The notes below the pieces were generated by a model, which made no database searches, was not told the DNA's origin, and worked only from the letters and a program-made list of their open reading frames with translations. From contig NZ_VOBR01000014.1 of the NCBI RefSeq assembly GCF_007845675.1, forward strand, positions 1 through 64,000: a stretch of DNA of 64,000 bases, written 5' to 3'. The DNA comes from Lentzea tibetensis (GTDB lineage: Bacteria > Actinomycetota > Actinomycetes > Mycobacteriales > Pseudonocardiaceae). The translations under genes were made by a program, and so were the position numbers. Below are positions 10,200 to 18,101 of the stretch, piece by piece (the stretch's first letter is position 1; the number at the start of each line of letters is the position of its first letter).

Positions 10200-11738
10200 G
10201 TGACAGTCCTCGTACCGCCAGGCGAGCTGACCGAATCCGTCGAGGAGCCCCGCTCCGACCGCGCGGCCCAGCTCGACCTGCCGATGCCCGCGAACCGCCT
10301 GCGCGGCTGGCTGGTGACGCTGGCCGTGACGCTGATCGGCGCGGTCGTCCGGTTCTGGAACCTGGGCTACCCGACCGACAAGGGCACCCCGATCTTCGAC
10401 GAGAAGCACTACGTGCCGCAGGCGGCGCAGGTGCTCCGCAACGGGGGTTACGAGGACAACCCCGGCTACGAGCTGATCGTGCACCCGCCGTTCGCCAAGC
10501 AGCTCATGGCGATCGGCGAGGGGATCTTCGGCTACGACGGGCTCGGCTGGCGGTTCGCGTCCGCCGTCGCGGGCACGCTGACGATCCTGCTGATCGTGCG
10601 GATCGCCCGCAGGCTCACCCGGTCCGACCTGCTCGGCGCGATCGCCGGTCTGCTGCTGATCGCGGACGGCGTGTCGCACGTGCAGTCGCGGATGGGGATG
10701 CTGGACATCTTCCTGGCGCTGTTCGTGGTGATCGCGTTCGGCTGCCTCGTGGTGGACCGGGAGCAGGTGCGGTCGCGGCTGGCCGTCGCGGTGCGCGAGG
10801 GATTTGTCGACAACTCCCCTTATGGACCCTGGCTCGGCTTCCGCTGGTGGCGCTTCGGCGCGGGTGTCGCACTGGGACTCGCGGGCGGCGTGAAGTGGTC
10901 CGCGCTCTGGTACATGATCGCGTTCGGTCTGCTCTGCCTGGTGTGGAGCGCGACGGCCCGCCGTGCGGCGGGTGTCGAGCGGCCGTGGGCGGGTGCGTTC
11001 GCGAAGGACCTGCTGCCGTCCGTCATCGCGCTCGGACTGGTGCCGGTCGCCGCGTACATCGCGACGTGGACGCCGTGGATGGCCAGCGAGACCGGCATCG
11101 ACCGGCACGTCGTCGGCACCAAGGTCGAGGACATCTTGTGGATCCCGGATCTGCTGCAGTCGCTCTGGTACAACGCGAAGACCGTCTTCAAGTTCCACAC
11201 CGAGCTCGTGACGTCCGCGACGAACCGGCACCCGTGGGAGTCGAAGCCGTGGACGTGGCCGATGGGCCTGCGGCCGATGCTCTACTACTGGGAAGGCACC
11301 GTGCAGGGCTGCGGTGCCGCGACCTGCGTCGGCGCGATCATGCTGATCGGCACGCCCGCGATGTGGTGGCTCGCGTTCCCGGTGATCGGCTGGGCGCTCT
11401 GGCGCGCGTTCGGCAAGCTCGACTGGCGCTACGCCGCCGTCCTCGTCGGGTACATGGCCGGGCTGCTGCCGTGGTTCCTCAAGGTCGACCGGCAGATGTA
11501 CTTCTTCTACGTCACGCCGATGGCGCCGTTCCTCGTCCTGATGATCACGCTGGCGCTCGGCGAGATCCTCGGCCGGGCCAGTGCCGGATCCGAACGCCGC
11601 GGCACCGGTCTGCTCGTGGTCGCGCTGTACCTGGGACTGGTCGTGGCGAACTTCGTGTGGCTGTGGCCGATCCTGAACGGCGACCCGATCACGAACGAGC
11701 GGTGGCAGCAGGAGCTGTGGCTGCCTAGCTGGCGCTGA
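10200..11738 (+). CDS. pmt: Dolichyl-phosphate-mannose-protein mannosyltransferase (GT39/PMT)
   Basis: 512 aa polytopic membrane enzyme that transfers mannose from polyprenyl-phosphate-mannose to secreted proteins; the actinobacterial orthologue is Rv1002c. The first extracytoplasmic loop carries the catalytic DE pair (IFDEKHYVPQA), followed by about ten membrane segments and a C-terminal PMT_4TMC region (PWFLKVDRQMYFFYVTP). GTG at 10200 is preferred over GTG 10176 because TACGAT lies 7 bases before it. The 3' end overlaps the convergent anti-sigma gene by 14 bases. Confidence 0.92.
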   Translation: MTVLVPPGELTESVEEPRSDRAAQLDLPMPANRLRGWLVTLAVTLIGAVVRFWNLGYPTDKGTPIFDEKHYVPQAAQVLRNGGYEDNPGYELIVHPPFAKQLMAIGEGIFGYDGLGWRFASAVAGTLTILLIVRIARRLTRSDLLGAIAGLLLIADGVSHVQSRMGMLDIFLALFVVIAFGCLVVDREQVRSRLAVAVREGFVDNSPYGPWLGFRWWRFGAGVALGLAGGVKWSALWYMIAFGLLCLVWSATARRAAGVERPWAGAFAKDLLPSVIALGLVPVAAYIATWTPWMASETGIDRHVVGTKVEDILWIPDLLQSLWYNAKTVFKFHTELVTSATNRHPWESKPWTWPMGLRPMLYYWEGTVQGCGAATCVGAIMLIGTPAMWWLAFPVIGWALWRAFGKLDWRYAAVLVGYMAGLLPWFLKVDRQMYFFYVTPMAPFLVLMITLALGEILGRASAGSERRGTGLLVVALYLGLVVANFVWLWPILNGDPITNERWQQELWLPSWR

Positions 11739-12384
11739 TCTCCAGTGCGCGCTCCTTCGTGAGCTCGCCCTGGAGCCGGTAGGTCACGCCGTCCTGTTGC
11801 CAGAGCAGGGTTTTCCCGGTGCTGCGCGCTTCCTCGCGGTGCCAGGCGCCTTTGGGGTCGATGTAGAAGACCTCGTGCGGGCGCGGGATCCAGTACTTGC
11901 CGTCGACCGCCTCGACGTCCGACTGGTTCACGACCTTGCCGATGATCGACTCGAACGTGCCGTCGAACTCGTCGAGCAGCACGTCCCCGTAGTGCAGCGT
12001 GACGAACCGTCCATCGTGGACGGTGACCTTCTGGGGCTCGCCAAGGGTCTTGGGCACGCGGATCTCGAACTTCACGAGGTTGCGCGCCTCGTCGAGCGAC
12101 ACCTCGCGCACTCCGAGCGGCGGCGGCGTCGGCGTGCGCGGCGCCTCGGTGCGGAACTCGATGCCCGCGAACTCCAGCAGCTCGACCACACCGGCCCGCA
12201 CCGCCGGTGACACGGCGATCGCGACGCCGAACGCGGCCACCGCGGCGACCAGCGCACCCCACCACCGGCTGGGCGGCGGCTCCTTCGCGATCTCGGCGCG
12301 CACGGCGTCCGCCACGTCCGGCGGTTCCGGGACGTGGATCTTCGGTGCGAGGTCGCGCAGGGCGGCCTCGACGTCGTCAGTCAC
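11725..12384 (-). CDS. Membrane-anchored protein, probable anti-sigma factor
   Basis: 219 aa. A cytoplasmic N-terminus (about 40 residues) is followed by one membrane segment (WWGALVAAVAAFGVAIAVSP) and an extracytoplasmic domain of about 150 residues rich in beta structure. No HxxxCxxC zinc anti-sigma motif is present. The role is inferred from position: its GTG start overlaps the end of the ECF sigma gene by 8 bases. The outer domain may sense an envelope signal. It could instead be an unrelated sigma-dependent membrane protein. Confidence 0.6.
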   Translation of the reverse strand: MTDDVEAALRDLAPKIHVPEPPDVADAVRAEIAKEPPPSRWWGALVAAVAAFGVAIAVSPAVRAGVVELLEFAGIEFRTEAPRTPTPPPLGVREVSLDEARNLVKFEIRVPKTLGEPQKVTVHDGRFVTLHYGDVLLDEFDGTFESIIGKVVNQSDVEAVDGKYWIPRPHEVFYIDPKGAWHREEARSTGKTLLWQQDGVTYRLQGELTKERALEISAS

Positions 12385-12913
12385 GGGCCACCTCCAGCAG
12401 CGGTCGCAGTTTCGCCAGCGCGCGGGACAACCGCGACTTCACGGTGCCCTTGGCGATGTCCAGTGTCTGCGCGGTCTCGGCCTCGGTGAGGTCGAGCAGG
12501 TATCGGCACGTGACGACCTGCCGGTCCTTCTCGGGCAGCTGCTCGAGAGCCTGGAGCAGTCGTGCCCGCGAGTCGTCGACCAGCTCGGCGGGGTCGTTGT
12601 GGTCGACGGTGTCGGTCGTGTTGTGGACGCGCAGCTCCATCAGGTTGCGGCGCTTGCGCGCCCGGTGCAGGTTCTTGGTCTCGTTCGCGACGATGGCCAG
12701 CAGCCACGGCCGGAACGTCGCACCCTCGCGGAACGTCGACAGCTTGCGGAAGCCCTTCACGAACGCCTCCTGCACGATGTCCGCGGCGTCCGCACCGGCA
12801 CCGAGCAGGTACGCGGTCCGGTGCGCGAGCGCGGTGTACCTGGCGACCAGCACGCCGTACGCGTCCAGGTCACCCCGCTGGGCTCTCGCCACCGCCTCTT
12901 CGTCGTCCGTGAT
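12377..12913 (-). CDS. ECF RNA polymerase sigma factor
   Basis: About 178 aa with sigma region 2 (DAADIVQEAFVKGFRKL, WLLAIVANETKNLHRARKRR) and region 4 (LPEKDRQVVTCRYLLDLTEAETAQTL, then a helix-turn-helix). Homologous ECF factors begin M-T-D-D-E-E; here that position reads ATC (12911-12913) behind AGGA at a normal distance, so I place the start at this non-standard codon. Alternatives in frame are ATG 12964 (no ribosome site, would make the promoter repeat coding) and GTG 12892 (deletes conserved residues). Followed with overlap by the putative anti-sigma gene. Confidence 0.82.
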   Translation of the reverse strand: MTDDEEAVARAQRGDLDAYGVLVARYTALAHRTAYLLGAGADAADIVQEAFVKGFRKLSTFREGATFRPWLLAIVANETKNLHRARKRRNLMELRVHNTTDTVDHNDPAELVDDSRARLLQALEQLPEKDRQVVTCRYLLDLTEAETAQTLDIAKGTVKSRLSRALAKLRPLLEVARD

Positions 12914-12921
12914 GTCTTTCC

Positions 12922-12954
12922 TACACCGGGAACCGCGACCTGGTTCCCGGTGTA
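12922..12954. promoter_or_regulatory. Symmetric divergent ECF-type promoter
   Basis: Thirteen-base arms (half-site TACACCGGGAACC) around a 7-base loop GCGACCT. Read in either direction the element offers a GGAAC -35 and a GTGTA -10 about 15 bases apart, the layout of ECF-sigma promoters. In both directions GTGTA ends 8 bases before the presumed start codon (ATG 12963 rightward, ATC 12913 leftward). Suggests autoregulation plus co-induction of the divergent gene. Confidence 0.55.
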
Positions 12955-12962
12955 TCCGCAGC

Positions 12963-13565
12963 ATGAGAATCGTCGCGCTGGTGTTGCTCCTGCTGCTGGT
13001 CACGCCTCCCGCGCACGCGGGCGGCTGGGCCGTGACGTACGTCGATCCGGTGGCCGCGGTGGAACCCGGCCGCGCCCACACCGTCGGGTACTGGGTGCTG
13101 CAACACGGCACGCACCCGTACGAAGGAGATCTCGGGACGACCGGGCTGAAGTTCGCGGGCGGCTCGGGGGAACCCGTGCTGTTCAAGGGGGTTCGGCTGC
13201 ACGAGACCGCGCACTACGCCGTCTCGTTCGCGCTGCCGGCCGGGAAGTACCGGGTGTTCGGCGTGCAGGGGTGGTTCGCCGACCACGAGATCGGGACGCT
13301 GACCGTTCCTGGGACGCTGGACATCAAGCCCGTCGAGCGCGGCGAGATGATGCCGTGGCCGGACGCGGGGAAGACGTGGGGTGAGGTTCGGCCACCGCTG
13401 CCCGCCGGCCTCATTCCGGCCGTTCCCGTTCCGCAGCCCGCCGCTTCGGTGACCCCGACGGCCCCTGAGCCGTCGGAGCGGCCGATCTGGGTGGTCGCGG
13501 GGGTGCTGGTGGCGCTGGGCGGTGCCTTCTGGCTGACCCGGCGGTTGCGTTCGGGCAAGGCTTAG
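12963..13565 (+). CDS. Secreted, C-terminally membrane-anchored protein of unknown function
   Basis: 200 aa. A signal peptide (MRIVALVLLLLLVTPPAHA, cleavage after AHA) is followed by an extracytoplasmic domain of about 120 residues, a Pro-rich stalk (about 140-165), a membrane segment (WVVAGVLVALGGAFWLTRR) and a short basic tail. Its start codon ATG sits in CATG directly after the symmetric ECF promoter, so it is a likely member of the adjacent sigma regulon. The beta-rich ectodomain is reminiscent of copper- or YcnI-like envelope proteins, but I see no metal-binding motif and assign no function. Confidence 0.8.
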   Translation: MRIVALVLLLLLVTPPAHAGGWAVTYVDPVAAVEPGRAHTVGYWVLQHGTHPYEGDLGTTGLKFAGGSGEPVLFKGVRLHETAHYAVSFALPAGKYRVFGVQGWFADHEIGTLTVPGTLDIKPVERGEMMPWPDAGKTWGEVRPPLPAGLIPAVPVPQPAASVTPTAPEPSERPIWVVAGVLVALGGAFWLTRRLRSGKA

Positions 13566-13570
13566 GTGAG

Positions 13571-13602
13571 TGGTGAGGCGATCGGCGGAAACCGCCTCAC
13601 CA
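13571..13602 (+). terminator. Hairpin terminator after the secreted protein gene
   Basis: Arms TGGTGAGGCG (13571-13580) and CGCCTCACCA (13593-13602), 6 bases after the stop codon, with an alternative inner hairpin GGCGG-AAA-CCGCC. No T-tract. Confidence 0.55.
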
Positions 13603-13695
13603 CCCTTCGCGAGGCGTCGCCCGAACGACGCCCGATGGCTTGCCACCGGGGACTTCGTTGAGCGTTGAACAACCGTTACGGACCGGGCGCGAGGT

Positions 13696-15681
13696 TCACC
13701 CGTTCGGCATGTGCCTGGTCGGAGGCGGGACGGGCTTGGTGATCATCGTGGTCATCGGCCCCTCCTTGCTCACGCCGCTCTGGTCGATCCACCGGGTCAG
13801 CTCACCGCGCACGGTCGCGAGCGCCGGCCGCTTGCCGGGGTCCGGGTCCAGTGCGGCGAGCAGCAGCCTGGAGTGGGCGCTGCGCTGCGGCAGCTTCGTG
13901 CACGGCTCGCCCTGCGCGGCGGCCATGAGCGACGAGATCGGGTTCTCCCGCGACCCGCGCGGCGGCTGGCCGGTCAGCGCGTAGCTGATGGTCGCGGCGA
14001 GCTGCCACGAGTCCGACGACGGGGTGGCCGCCTCGCCACGCGCCGTCTCGGGCGCGAGGAAGTCCGGCGTGCCGACCATCATGCCGGTCGCGGTGAGCGT
14101 GCTGTCGCCCTTGGAGCGGGCGATGCCGAAGTCGATCAGGTGCGCGGTGCCGGTCAAGTCGACGAGCACGTTGGAGGGCTTCACGTCGCGGTGCAGCACG
14201 CCCCGCTCGTGCGCGGCGGCGAGTGCGTCGGCCATGGTGGCCCACAGGCGCGCGGCCATCGCGTCCTCCAGCAGGCCGTTGCCGAGCACGACCTCGGACA
14301 GCGACTTGCCGTCGATGTACTCCATGACCAGTGCGAGGCCGTCCGGGTCCTGGACGATGTCGTAGACCCGCACGCAGTTCGGGTGCCGCACGGCCGCGAG
14401 CGCCCTGGCCTCGCGCAACATGCGCTGCTCGGTCTCGTTGTCCGGCGCGTGCGCGAGCTTGATCGCGACCGTCCGGTCCAGCTGCTCGTCGACGGCGAGC
14501 CACACGGTGCCGAACCCGCCCGAGCCGATCTCGCGGACGCGGCGGAACCGGCCGTTGCCCGGATTCCAGACCTTGCCGGACTTCTGCGCGGGCGCGGGGC
14601 TCTGCGCGTTCGCCGCACCCGGCCCGAACGGCAGCGGGCCCGGCGTGTCCGCGAGCGCGGACGGCTGCGACGGCTGGGGCGACTCCGCCACCCGCGTCTG
14701 CGGGTACTGCTTCGGCTGCACGACGGGCTGCGGCACCGGCTGCTGGACCGGCGTCATCGGCCGGTTCATCGGCGCGGGCTGGTACGGCGGGATGTGCGCC
14801 GGCTGGTACGGCGGCGGCTTCTGCTGGCTCGACTGCTGCGCGGCGGGCTGCACCCGCGTCGGCGGGTACTGCTTCTGCTGGTTGCCGTGCTGCTGGTTGC
14901 CGTGCTGGTTGTTCTGGTGCGGCTGGTTGCCGTGCTGGTTGCGCTGGTTGTTCTGGGGCAGCGGCGAGGGCTGGGGTGAGCGCGCGGCAGCGGGCTGTGG
15001 CTTCTCGCGGTCGCGGCCGGGGCGGTTCAGCATGGCGGTAGTCAACCCGAAAATCCGAACGACGATTGAGCCGATTATCGCAATCGGGAAGAACCCGAGG
15101 AGTACGTGACCCACGAGCGTGACCGGAAGAGCACTCGTAGCGAGCAACAGCACCAGGAACGGCAGCCAGAACACCCGGCGCGGCCAGTTCGGGCCGAGCC
15201 GGAACGCCGAGCCCGCCTGGAGCATCACGAAGATCAGGCAGAGCAGCGCCAGCACCGCCATGGCCGCGGCGGCCGCGATGAACAGCTGCGCGCGTCCGGG
15301 GTGCTGGATGACGTTGAGGATCGACGGCGCGCCGTCGACCAGGTACCGGCCCTGCGTGACGACGTCGAAGCAGGTCGACTCGTCCAGCGTGTTCGCACCC
15401 GGCAGGGCGCGGGTCTGCAGCAGCTCGGTGGCGTCCCGCAGGATCAGCCAGGGCAGCACGAGGCAGGAGGTCACGCCGACGACCGCGAAGATCGCGCCGA
15501 CGACCGGGCCGTAGGAGTTGCCGACCATCCGCCTGATGGCGATGGCGATCAACGCCCCCACCGTGGGGAACACGCCCAGCGCAGCCCCCAGCGCGGTGGT
15601 GGTCCACACCCAGTCGCCGGGACACACGGGCACACCGGCGAAGCCGTGCAGCCACGTGAGCAAGGACTCCGCGAGCCCCAC
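13696..15681 (-). CDS. Membrane serine/threonine protein kinase with N-terminal membrane domain
   Basis: 661 aa. Residues 1-215 are a polytopic membrane domain with about five or six segments. Residues 220-375 are a Gln/Pro/Asn-rich disordered linker, and 380-645 are a Hanks-type kinase: glycine loop IGSGGFGTVWLA, VAIK Lys408, HRDVKPSN (Asp499), DFG (517-519) and GTPDFLAPE. All catalytic residues are present. The order (membrane domain first, kinase last) is the reverse of PknB-like kinases, which place the kinase N-terminally. GTG start at 15681 has only a distant GGAGG. It stands alone, so substrates are unknown. Confidence 0.9.
   Translation of the reverse strand: MGLAESLLTWLHGFAGVPVCPGDWVWTTTALGAALGVFPTVGALIAIAIRRMVGNSYGPVVGAIFAVVGVTSCLVLPWLILRDATELLQTRALPGANTLDESTCFDVVTQGRYLVDGAPSILNVIQHPGRAQLFIAAAAAMAVLALLCLIFVMLQAGSAFRLGPNWPRRVFWLPFLVLLLATSALPVTLVGHVLLGFFPIAIIGSIVVRIFGLTTAMLNRPGRDREKPQPAAARSPQPSPLPQNNQRNQHGNQPHQNNQHGNQQHGNQQKQYPPTRVQPAAQQSSQQKPPPYQPAHIPPYQPAPMNRPMTPVQQPVPQPVVQPKQYPQTRVAESPQPSQPSALADTPGPLPFGPGAANAQSPAPAQKSGKVWNPGNGRFRRVREIGSGGFGTVWLAVDEQLDRTVAIKLAHAPDNETEQRMLREARALAAVRHPNCVRVYDIVQDPDGLALVMEYIDGKSLSEVVLGNGLLEDAMAARLWATMADALAAAHERGVLHRDVKPSNVLVDLTGTAHLIDFGIARSKGDSTLTATGMMVGTPDFLAPETARGEAATPSSDSWQLAATISYALTGQPPRGSRENPISSLMAAAQGEPCTKLPQRSAHSRLLLAALDPDPGKRPALATVRGELTRWIDQSGVSKEGPMTTMITKPVPPPTRHMPNG
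14872..14955 (-). repeat. NQHGNQ-type low-complexity repeat inside the kinase gene
   Basis: Residues about 243-270 of the kinase linker are built from HGNQ/NNQ units (for example NNQHGNQQHGNQQ). At the DNA level these are iterated CAGCACGGCAAC-like units, a likely site of length variation. The region is probably a flexible spacer. Confidence 0.7.
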
Positions 15682-15972
15682 GACCGTTCACCACCCTCCA
15701 GGTACGTCCCCAGCCTAGGCGTGGTTAGAGCTTACGGTGCGTGATTGGTCTGCGGTCATGACCACAGCAACCTCGTACCGGTCCACACCTCTACATGGAT
15801 TACGGGTAAATAGACGCTCGGGACGCCCCGTGTTGCTGCACCGCTCTGTAACGAATCGGATCCGCGCCAAATGGGACGGGATGACCTGCGGTTGTTCCGA
15901 ACGGACTGACGATCGTCTCGGATGGCCGCACTTCCTGGTGTGGTCTGTACCAGACGTGGAAACCTCCGCCGC
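15682..15972. promoter_or_regulatory. Divergent spacer with a DasR-like (dre) palindrome
   Basis: Less GC-rich than its surroundings, and it contains no gene I accept. TGGTCTGTACCA at 15941-15952 matches 10 of 12 positions of the DasR site TGGTCTAGACCA and lies 21 bases before the ATG of the secreted SMP-30-like gene. Whether this organism has DasR cannot be seen here. Confidence 0.35.
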
Positions 15973-16890
15973 ATGAGAATCGCGGCACTGATCGCCACAC
16001 TCACCGCAGTCGCGGCCGTCGTCCCCGGCACCGCACAGGCGGACCCGACGACGATCACCGTCGGCCCTCGACCGGAGAGCATCACCAGGGGCTGGGACGG
16101 CAAGTACTTCGTGTCCATCCAGGGCGTACCGGACCTCGGCCGCAACGACGGTGAGATCCGCACCGTCAACCCGGCGACCGGCGAGGTGAAGACGTTCGCG
16201 ACGGGCCTCGACAACCCGCGCGGCCTCGCGTTCACCCAGAACCACCTGGTGGCCACGGACACCGACAAGATCTGGCTGATCGACAAGACGGGCACCAAGC
16301 GCCTGCTCGCGTCGGCCGCCCAGTTCCCGCACCCGGCCGAGTTCTTCAACGACGCGGCACCCGCACCGGACGGCGTCTACGTGACCGAGATGGGCGCGCG
16401 CACGAAGATGCGCGACCCCAACGGCTTCCTGTGGCCGACCGACAGCCAGCAGGCGCTGGACATCCCCGCGCTCGGCCGCGTCTACAAGATCACCCTGACC
16501 GGCCGGATCACCGAGGTCGTCAGCCCGTCCCGCAAGAACCTCGTCATCAACGGCACCGCGCCCAGCCGCAGGCCGGGCCACCTGCTCGTCGGCGAGTTCT
16601 TCTACGGCAACGTCGTCGAGGCCAACATCGCGACCGGTCAGCGCACCGTCATCGCCACCGGCTTCCGCGGCATCGACGGCATCGAGCAGGGGCACGACGG
16701 CACGATCTACGTGTCGTCGTTCGACAACGGCGCCGTTTGGAAGATGGACCGCTCCGGCGAGAACCCCAAGGTCCTGCTGAAGGACGTCGGCCGGTCCAGC
16801 ACCGCCGACTTCTACCTCGACGAGCGCGGCGGGCGTCTGCTCGTGCCGGACACCTCGCACGGCACCGTGATCGTCGTCCCCATCCGGTAG
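15973..16890 (+). CDS. Secreted SMP-30/gluconolactonase-like beta-propeller protein
   Basis: 305 aa. Signal peptide with cleavage after GTAQA (about residue 23), then a six-bladed-propeller-like repeat pattern (GLDNPRGLAF, NDAAPAPDGVYVTE, GIDGIEQGHDGTIYVSSFDNG) as in SMP-30/LRE proteins. Acidic and Asn residues that could bind calcium are present, but the lactonase active site cannot be confirmed. The ATG at 15973 is chosen because it opens a clean signal peptide; a longer frame from 15922 lacks one. A DasR-like palindrome just upstream hints at amino-sugar-linked control. No operon partners. Confidence 0.75.
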   Translation: MRIAALIATLTAVAAVVPGTAQADPTTITVGPRPESITRGWDGKYFVSIQGVPDLGRNDGEIRTVNPATGEVKTFATGLDNPRGLAFTQNHLVATDTDKIWLIDKTGTKRLLASAAQFPHPAEFFNDAAPAPDGVYVTEMGARTKMRDPNGFLWPTDSQQALDIPALGRVYKITLTGRITEVVSPSRKNLVINGTAPSRRPGHLLVGEFFYGNVVEANIATGQRTVIATGFRGIDGIEQGHDGTIYVSSFDNGAVWKMDRSGENPKVLLKDVGRSSTADFYLDERGGRLLVPDTSHGTVIVVPIR

Positions 16891-16920
16891 GACCTGACGC
16901 CCCGACCGCCGCCGGGGCAC

Positions 16921-17062
16921 CTACCCCACCGGCAGCACCACGTACGAGCCGTCCCCGAGCGTGATCACGCCGCTCTCCTCGACCTGTTCGAAGCCCAGGT
17001 GCGGCCGGCTCACGACCACCGCGAACCGATCCGCCCGCGCCGCGCGGAGCGACGGACTTACT
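16921..17062 (-). pseudogene. Remnant: 3' end of an unidentified gene
   Basis: On the leftward strand about 47 in-frame codons with fully GC-rich third positions end in TAG (16921-16923). The translation (for example FAVVVSRPHLGFEQ, then GVITLGDGSYVVLPVG) reads like a genuine protein C-terminus. There is no plausible start or ribosome site; upstream the frame runs into the oppositely oriented small gene at 17079. It looks like the tail of a gene truncated by a past rearrangement. The family is not recognised. Confidence 0.45.
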
Positions 17063-17078
17063 CGTCCAGGTGCAGCAC

Positions 17079-17330
17079 GTGTCGTACCCTTCGTCCTTCC
17101 AGGACCCCGCGTTCAGCGAACCCACGCGCGCCGAACTCGGCCGGCTGCACGCCTTCCTCGACGAGGAGCCGGCCGTGGTGGTCGCGTTCGACACCGAGGG
17201 CGCCCGATCACGCATGCGGTGCCTGATCGCGGCCGAGCGGGTCGAGGTCGTGCCGGGCATCGTCTACCGCTACTGGCGGGAGGACCTCCGCCCTGGCGAG
17301 CGGCTGGCCCCGTGGGTCACGCCTGAGTGA
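17079..17330 (+). CDS. Small conserved-looking protein of unknown function
   Basis: 83 aa, no signal peptide or membrane segment. Strong GC bias at third codon positions supports coding. Mixed alpha/beta prediction with a charged C-terminus ending in WREDLRPGERLAPWVTPE. GTG at 17079 follows CAGG at 8 bases; an in-frame GTG at 17070 is possible. Its end overlaps the convergent kinase-like gene by 14 bases. I do not recognise the family. Confidence 0.6.
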   Translation: MSYPSSFQDPAFSEPTRAELGRLHAFLDEEPAVVVAFDTEGARSRMRCLIAAERVEVVPGIVYRYWREDLRPGERLAPWVTPE

Positions 17331-17922
17331 GCAGGCCGTCCGCCCACGCGGTGGCTCGCGCCACCGTTTCTCCGGGCTTCAGAGACGTCGTGTCGACGAT
17401 TGTCAATGAATGCGGCGGCGGCACTTCCGCGTTCTTGAGCGTGTCGTTCAACGCGACGTGCCGATCAACGCGCCGAACAGCCGACTCAGCACCACGCCGT
17501 TGAACGATCCGCCGCACCAGTTCGTCCTCAGAACAGACCAACCCGAGGAAGTGCACGCCGTCGAACGAAGCGCATTCAGCGTTGGCGAGCACCTGCGAAG
17601 GCAGCCCTACGCAGCAGATCACCGGAATGAGCCCGTTCTCCACCACAGCACCAGCGAGGTCCAGCACGTACCGCCAGAAGGCGACGTAGTCGGTGCGCCC
17701 GTCAGCCACCGCGGCAGCGCCGGAAGCCACAACGTCACCGTCCAGCGCGAAAAACGACGGCCGGAGCGCCAACGCGTGGCACACGGTCGACTTCCCGGAA
17801 GCCGCAGCGCCGGTGACGATCAGCAGCGGCAGGAACGGTCGCGCGGAGGCGGCGCCGCAATGGCGACAACGGCCGTCGACGGGGCCTCCGTAGTTACCGC
17901 AGACAACGCAGGTGAGTGCCAC
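17317..17922 (-). CDS. Zinc-ribbon P-loop nucleotide kinase-like protein
   Basis: 201 aa. The N-terminal CVVCGN...CRHCG forms a zinc ribbon (residues 5-22). A P-loop follows (VTGAAASGKST, about 36-46), then an adenylate/shikimate-kinase-like fold with a DGD in FFALDGDVV and a lid-like Arg-rich stretch (RRIVQRRGAESAVRR). Probably phosphorylates a small metabolite or nucleotide; the substrate is unknown. GTG start at 17922, right behind the tRNA-Ala terminator. Convergent with the small gene at 17079. Confidence 0.75.
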   Translation of the reverse strand: MALTCVVCGNYGGPVDGRCRHCGAASARPFLPLLIVTGAAASGKSTVCHALALRPSFFALDGDVVASGAAAVADGRTDYVAFWRYVLDLAGAVVENGLIPVICCVGLPSQVLANAECASFDGVHFLGLVCSEDELVRRIVQRRGAESAVRRVDRHVALNDTLKNAEVPPPHSLTIVDTTSLKPGETVARATAWADGLLTQA

Positions 17923-17930
17923 AACAAAAG

Positions 17931-17965
17931 AATCAGGGCCCGTCCGGATTGGACGGGCCCTGATT
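17931..17965 (-). terminator. Terminator of tRNA-Ala
   Basis: Perfect 15-bp arms AATCAGGGCCCGTCC (17931-17945) and complement (17951-17965) around GGATT. The leftward strand continues CTTTTGTTGT. It sits 5 bases after the tRNA 3' end. Confidence 0.85.
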
Positions 17966-17969
17966 TACG

Positions 17970-18042
17970 TGGAGCTGAGGGGAATCGAACCCCTGACCTT
18001 CTCGATGCGAACGAGACGCGCTACCAACTGTGCTACAGCCCC
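17970..18042 (-). tRNA. tRNA-Ala (anticodon CGC)
   Basis: 73-nt cloverleaf on the leftward strand. Acceptor GGGGCTG/CAGCTCC contains the G3:U70 alanine identity pair; anticodon stem TCTCG/CGAGA with loop TTCGCAT gives anticodon CGC (reads GCG). T arm AGGGG-TTCGATT-CCCCT. CCA is not encoded. The D stem (GCAC/GCGC) has one A-C mismatch. Followed by a strong terminator. Confidence 0.95.
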
Positions 18043-18077
18043 TTGCGGTGTTACGGGGAAGAGCTTAGCAGAGCGAT

Positions 18078-18100
18078 GGGGGGTGGTTTGACCACCCCCC
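18078..18100 (-). terminator. Hairpin terminator after glpR
   Basis: Perfect arms GGGGGGTGGT (18078-18087) and ACCACCCCCC (18091-18100) around TTG, one base after the glpR stop codon. It also lies in the upstream region of tRNA-Ala, whose -10 may be TAAGCT (18062-18067, leftward). Confidence 0.75.
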
Positions 18101-18101
18101 G

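Noticed and set aside
10176-11231. Upstream extension of the rsmI frame across the mannosyltransferase gene
   Set aside because: The extension is antisense to pmt, and the RsmI family length and motifs begin at 10175.
12377-12964. Start of the sigma gene at the ATG overlapping the divergent ATG
   Set aside because: It has no ribosome site and would make the inverted-repeat promoter coding; kept as the main alternative to ATC 12913.
15737-15976. 79-codon forward frame whose stop overlaps the SMP-30-like start (ATGA)
   Set aside because: Third-position GC is poor, the translation has no protein-like pattern, and the region carries regulatory palindromes.
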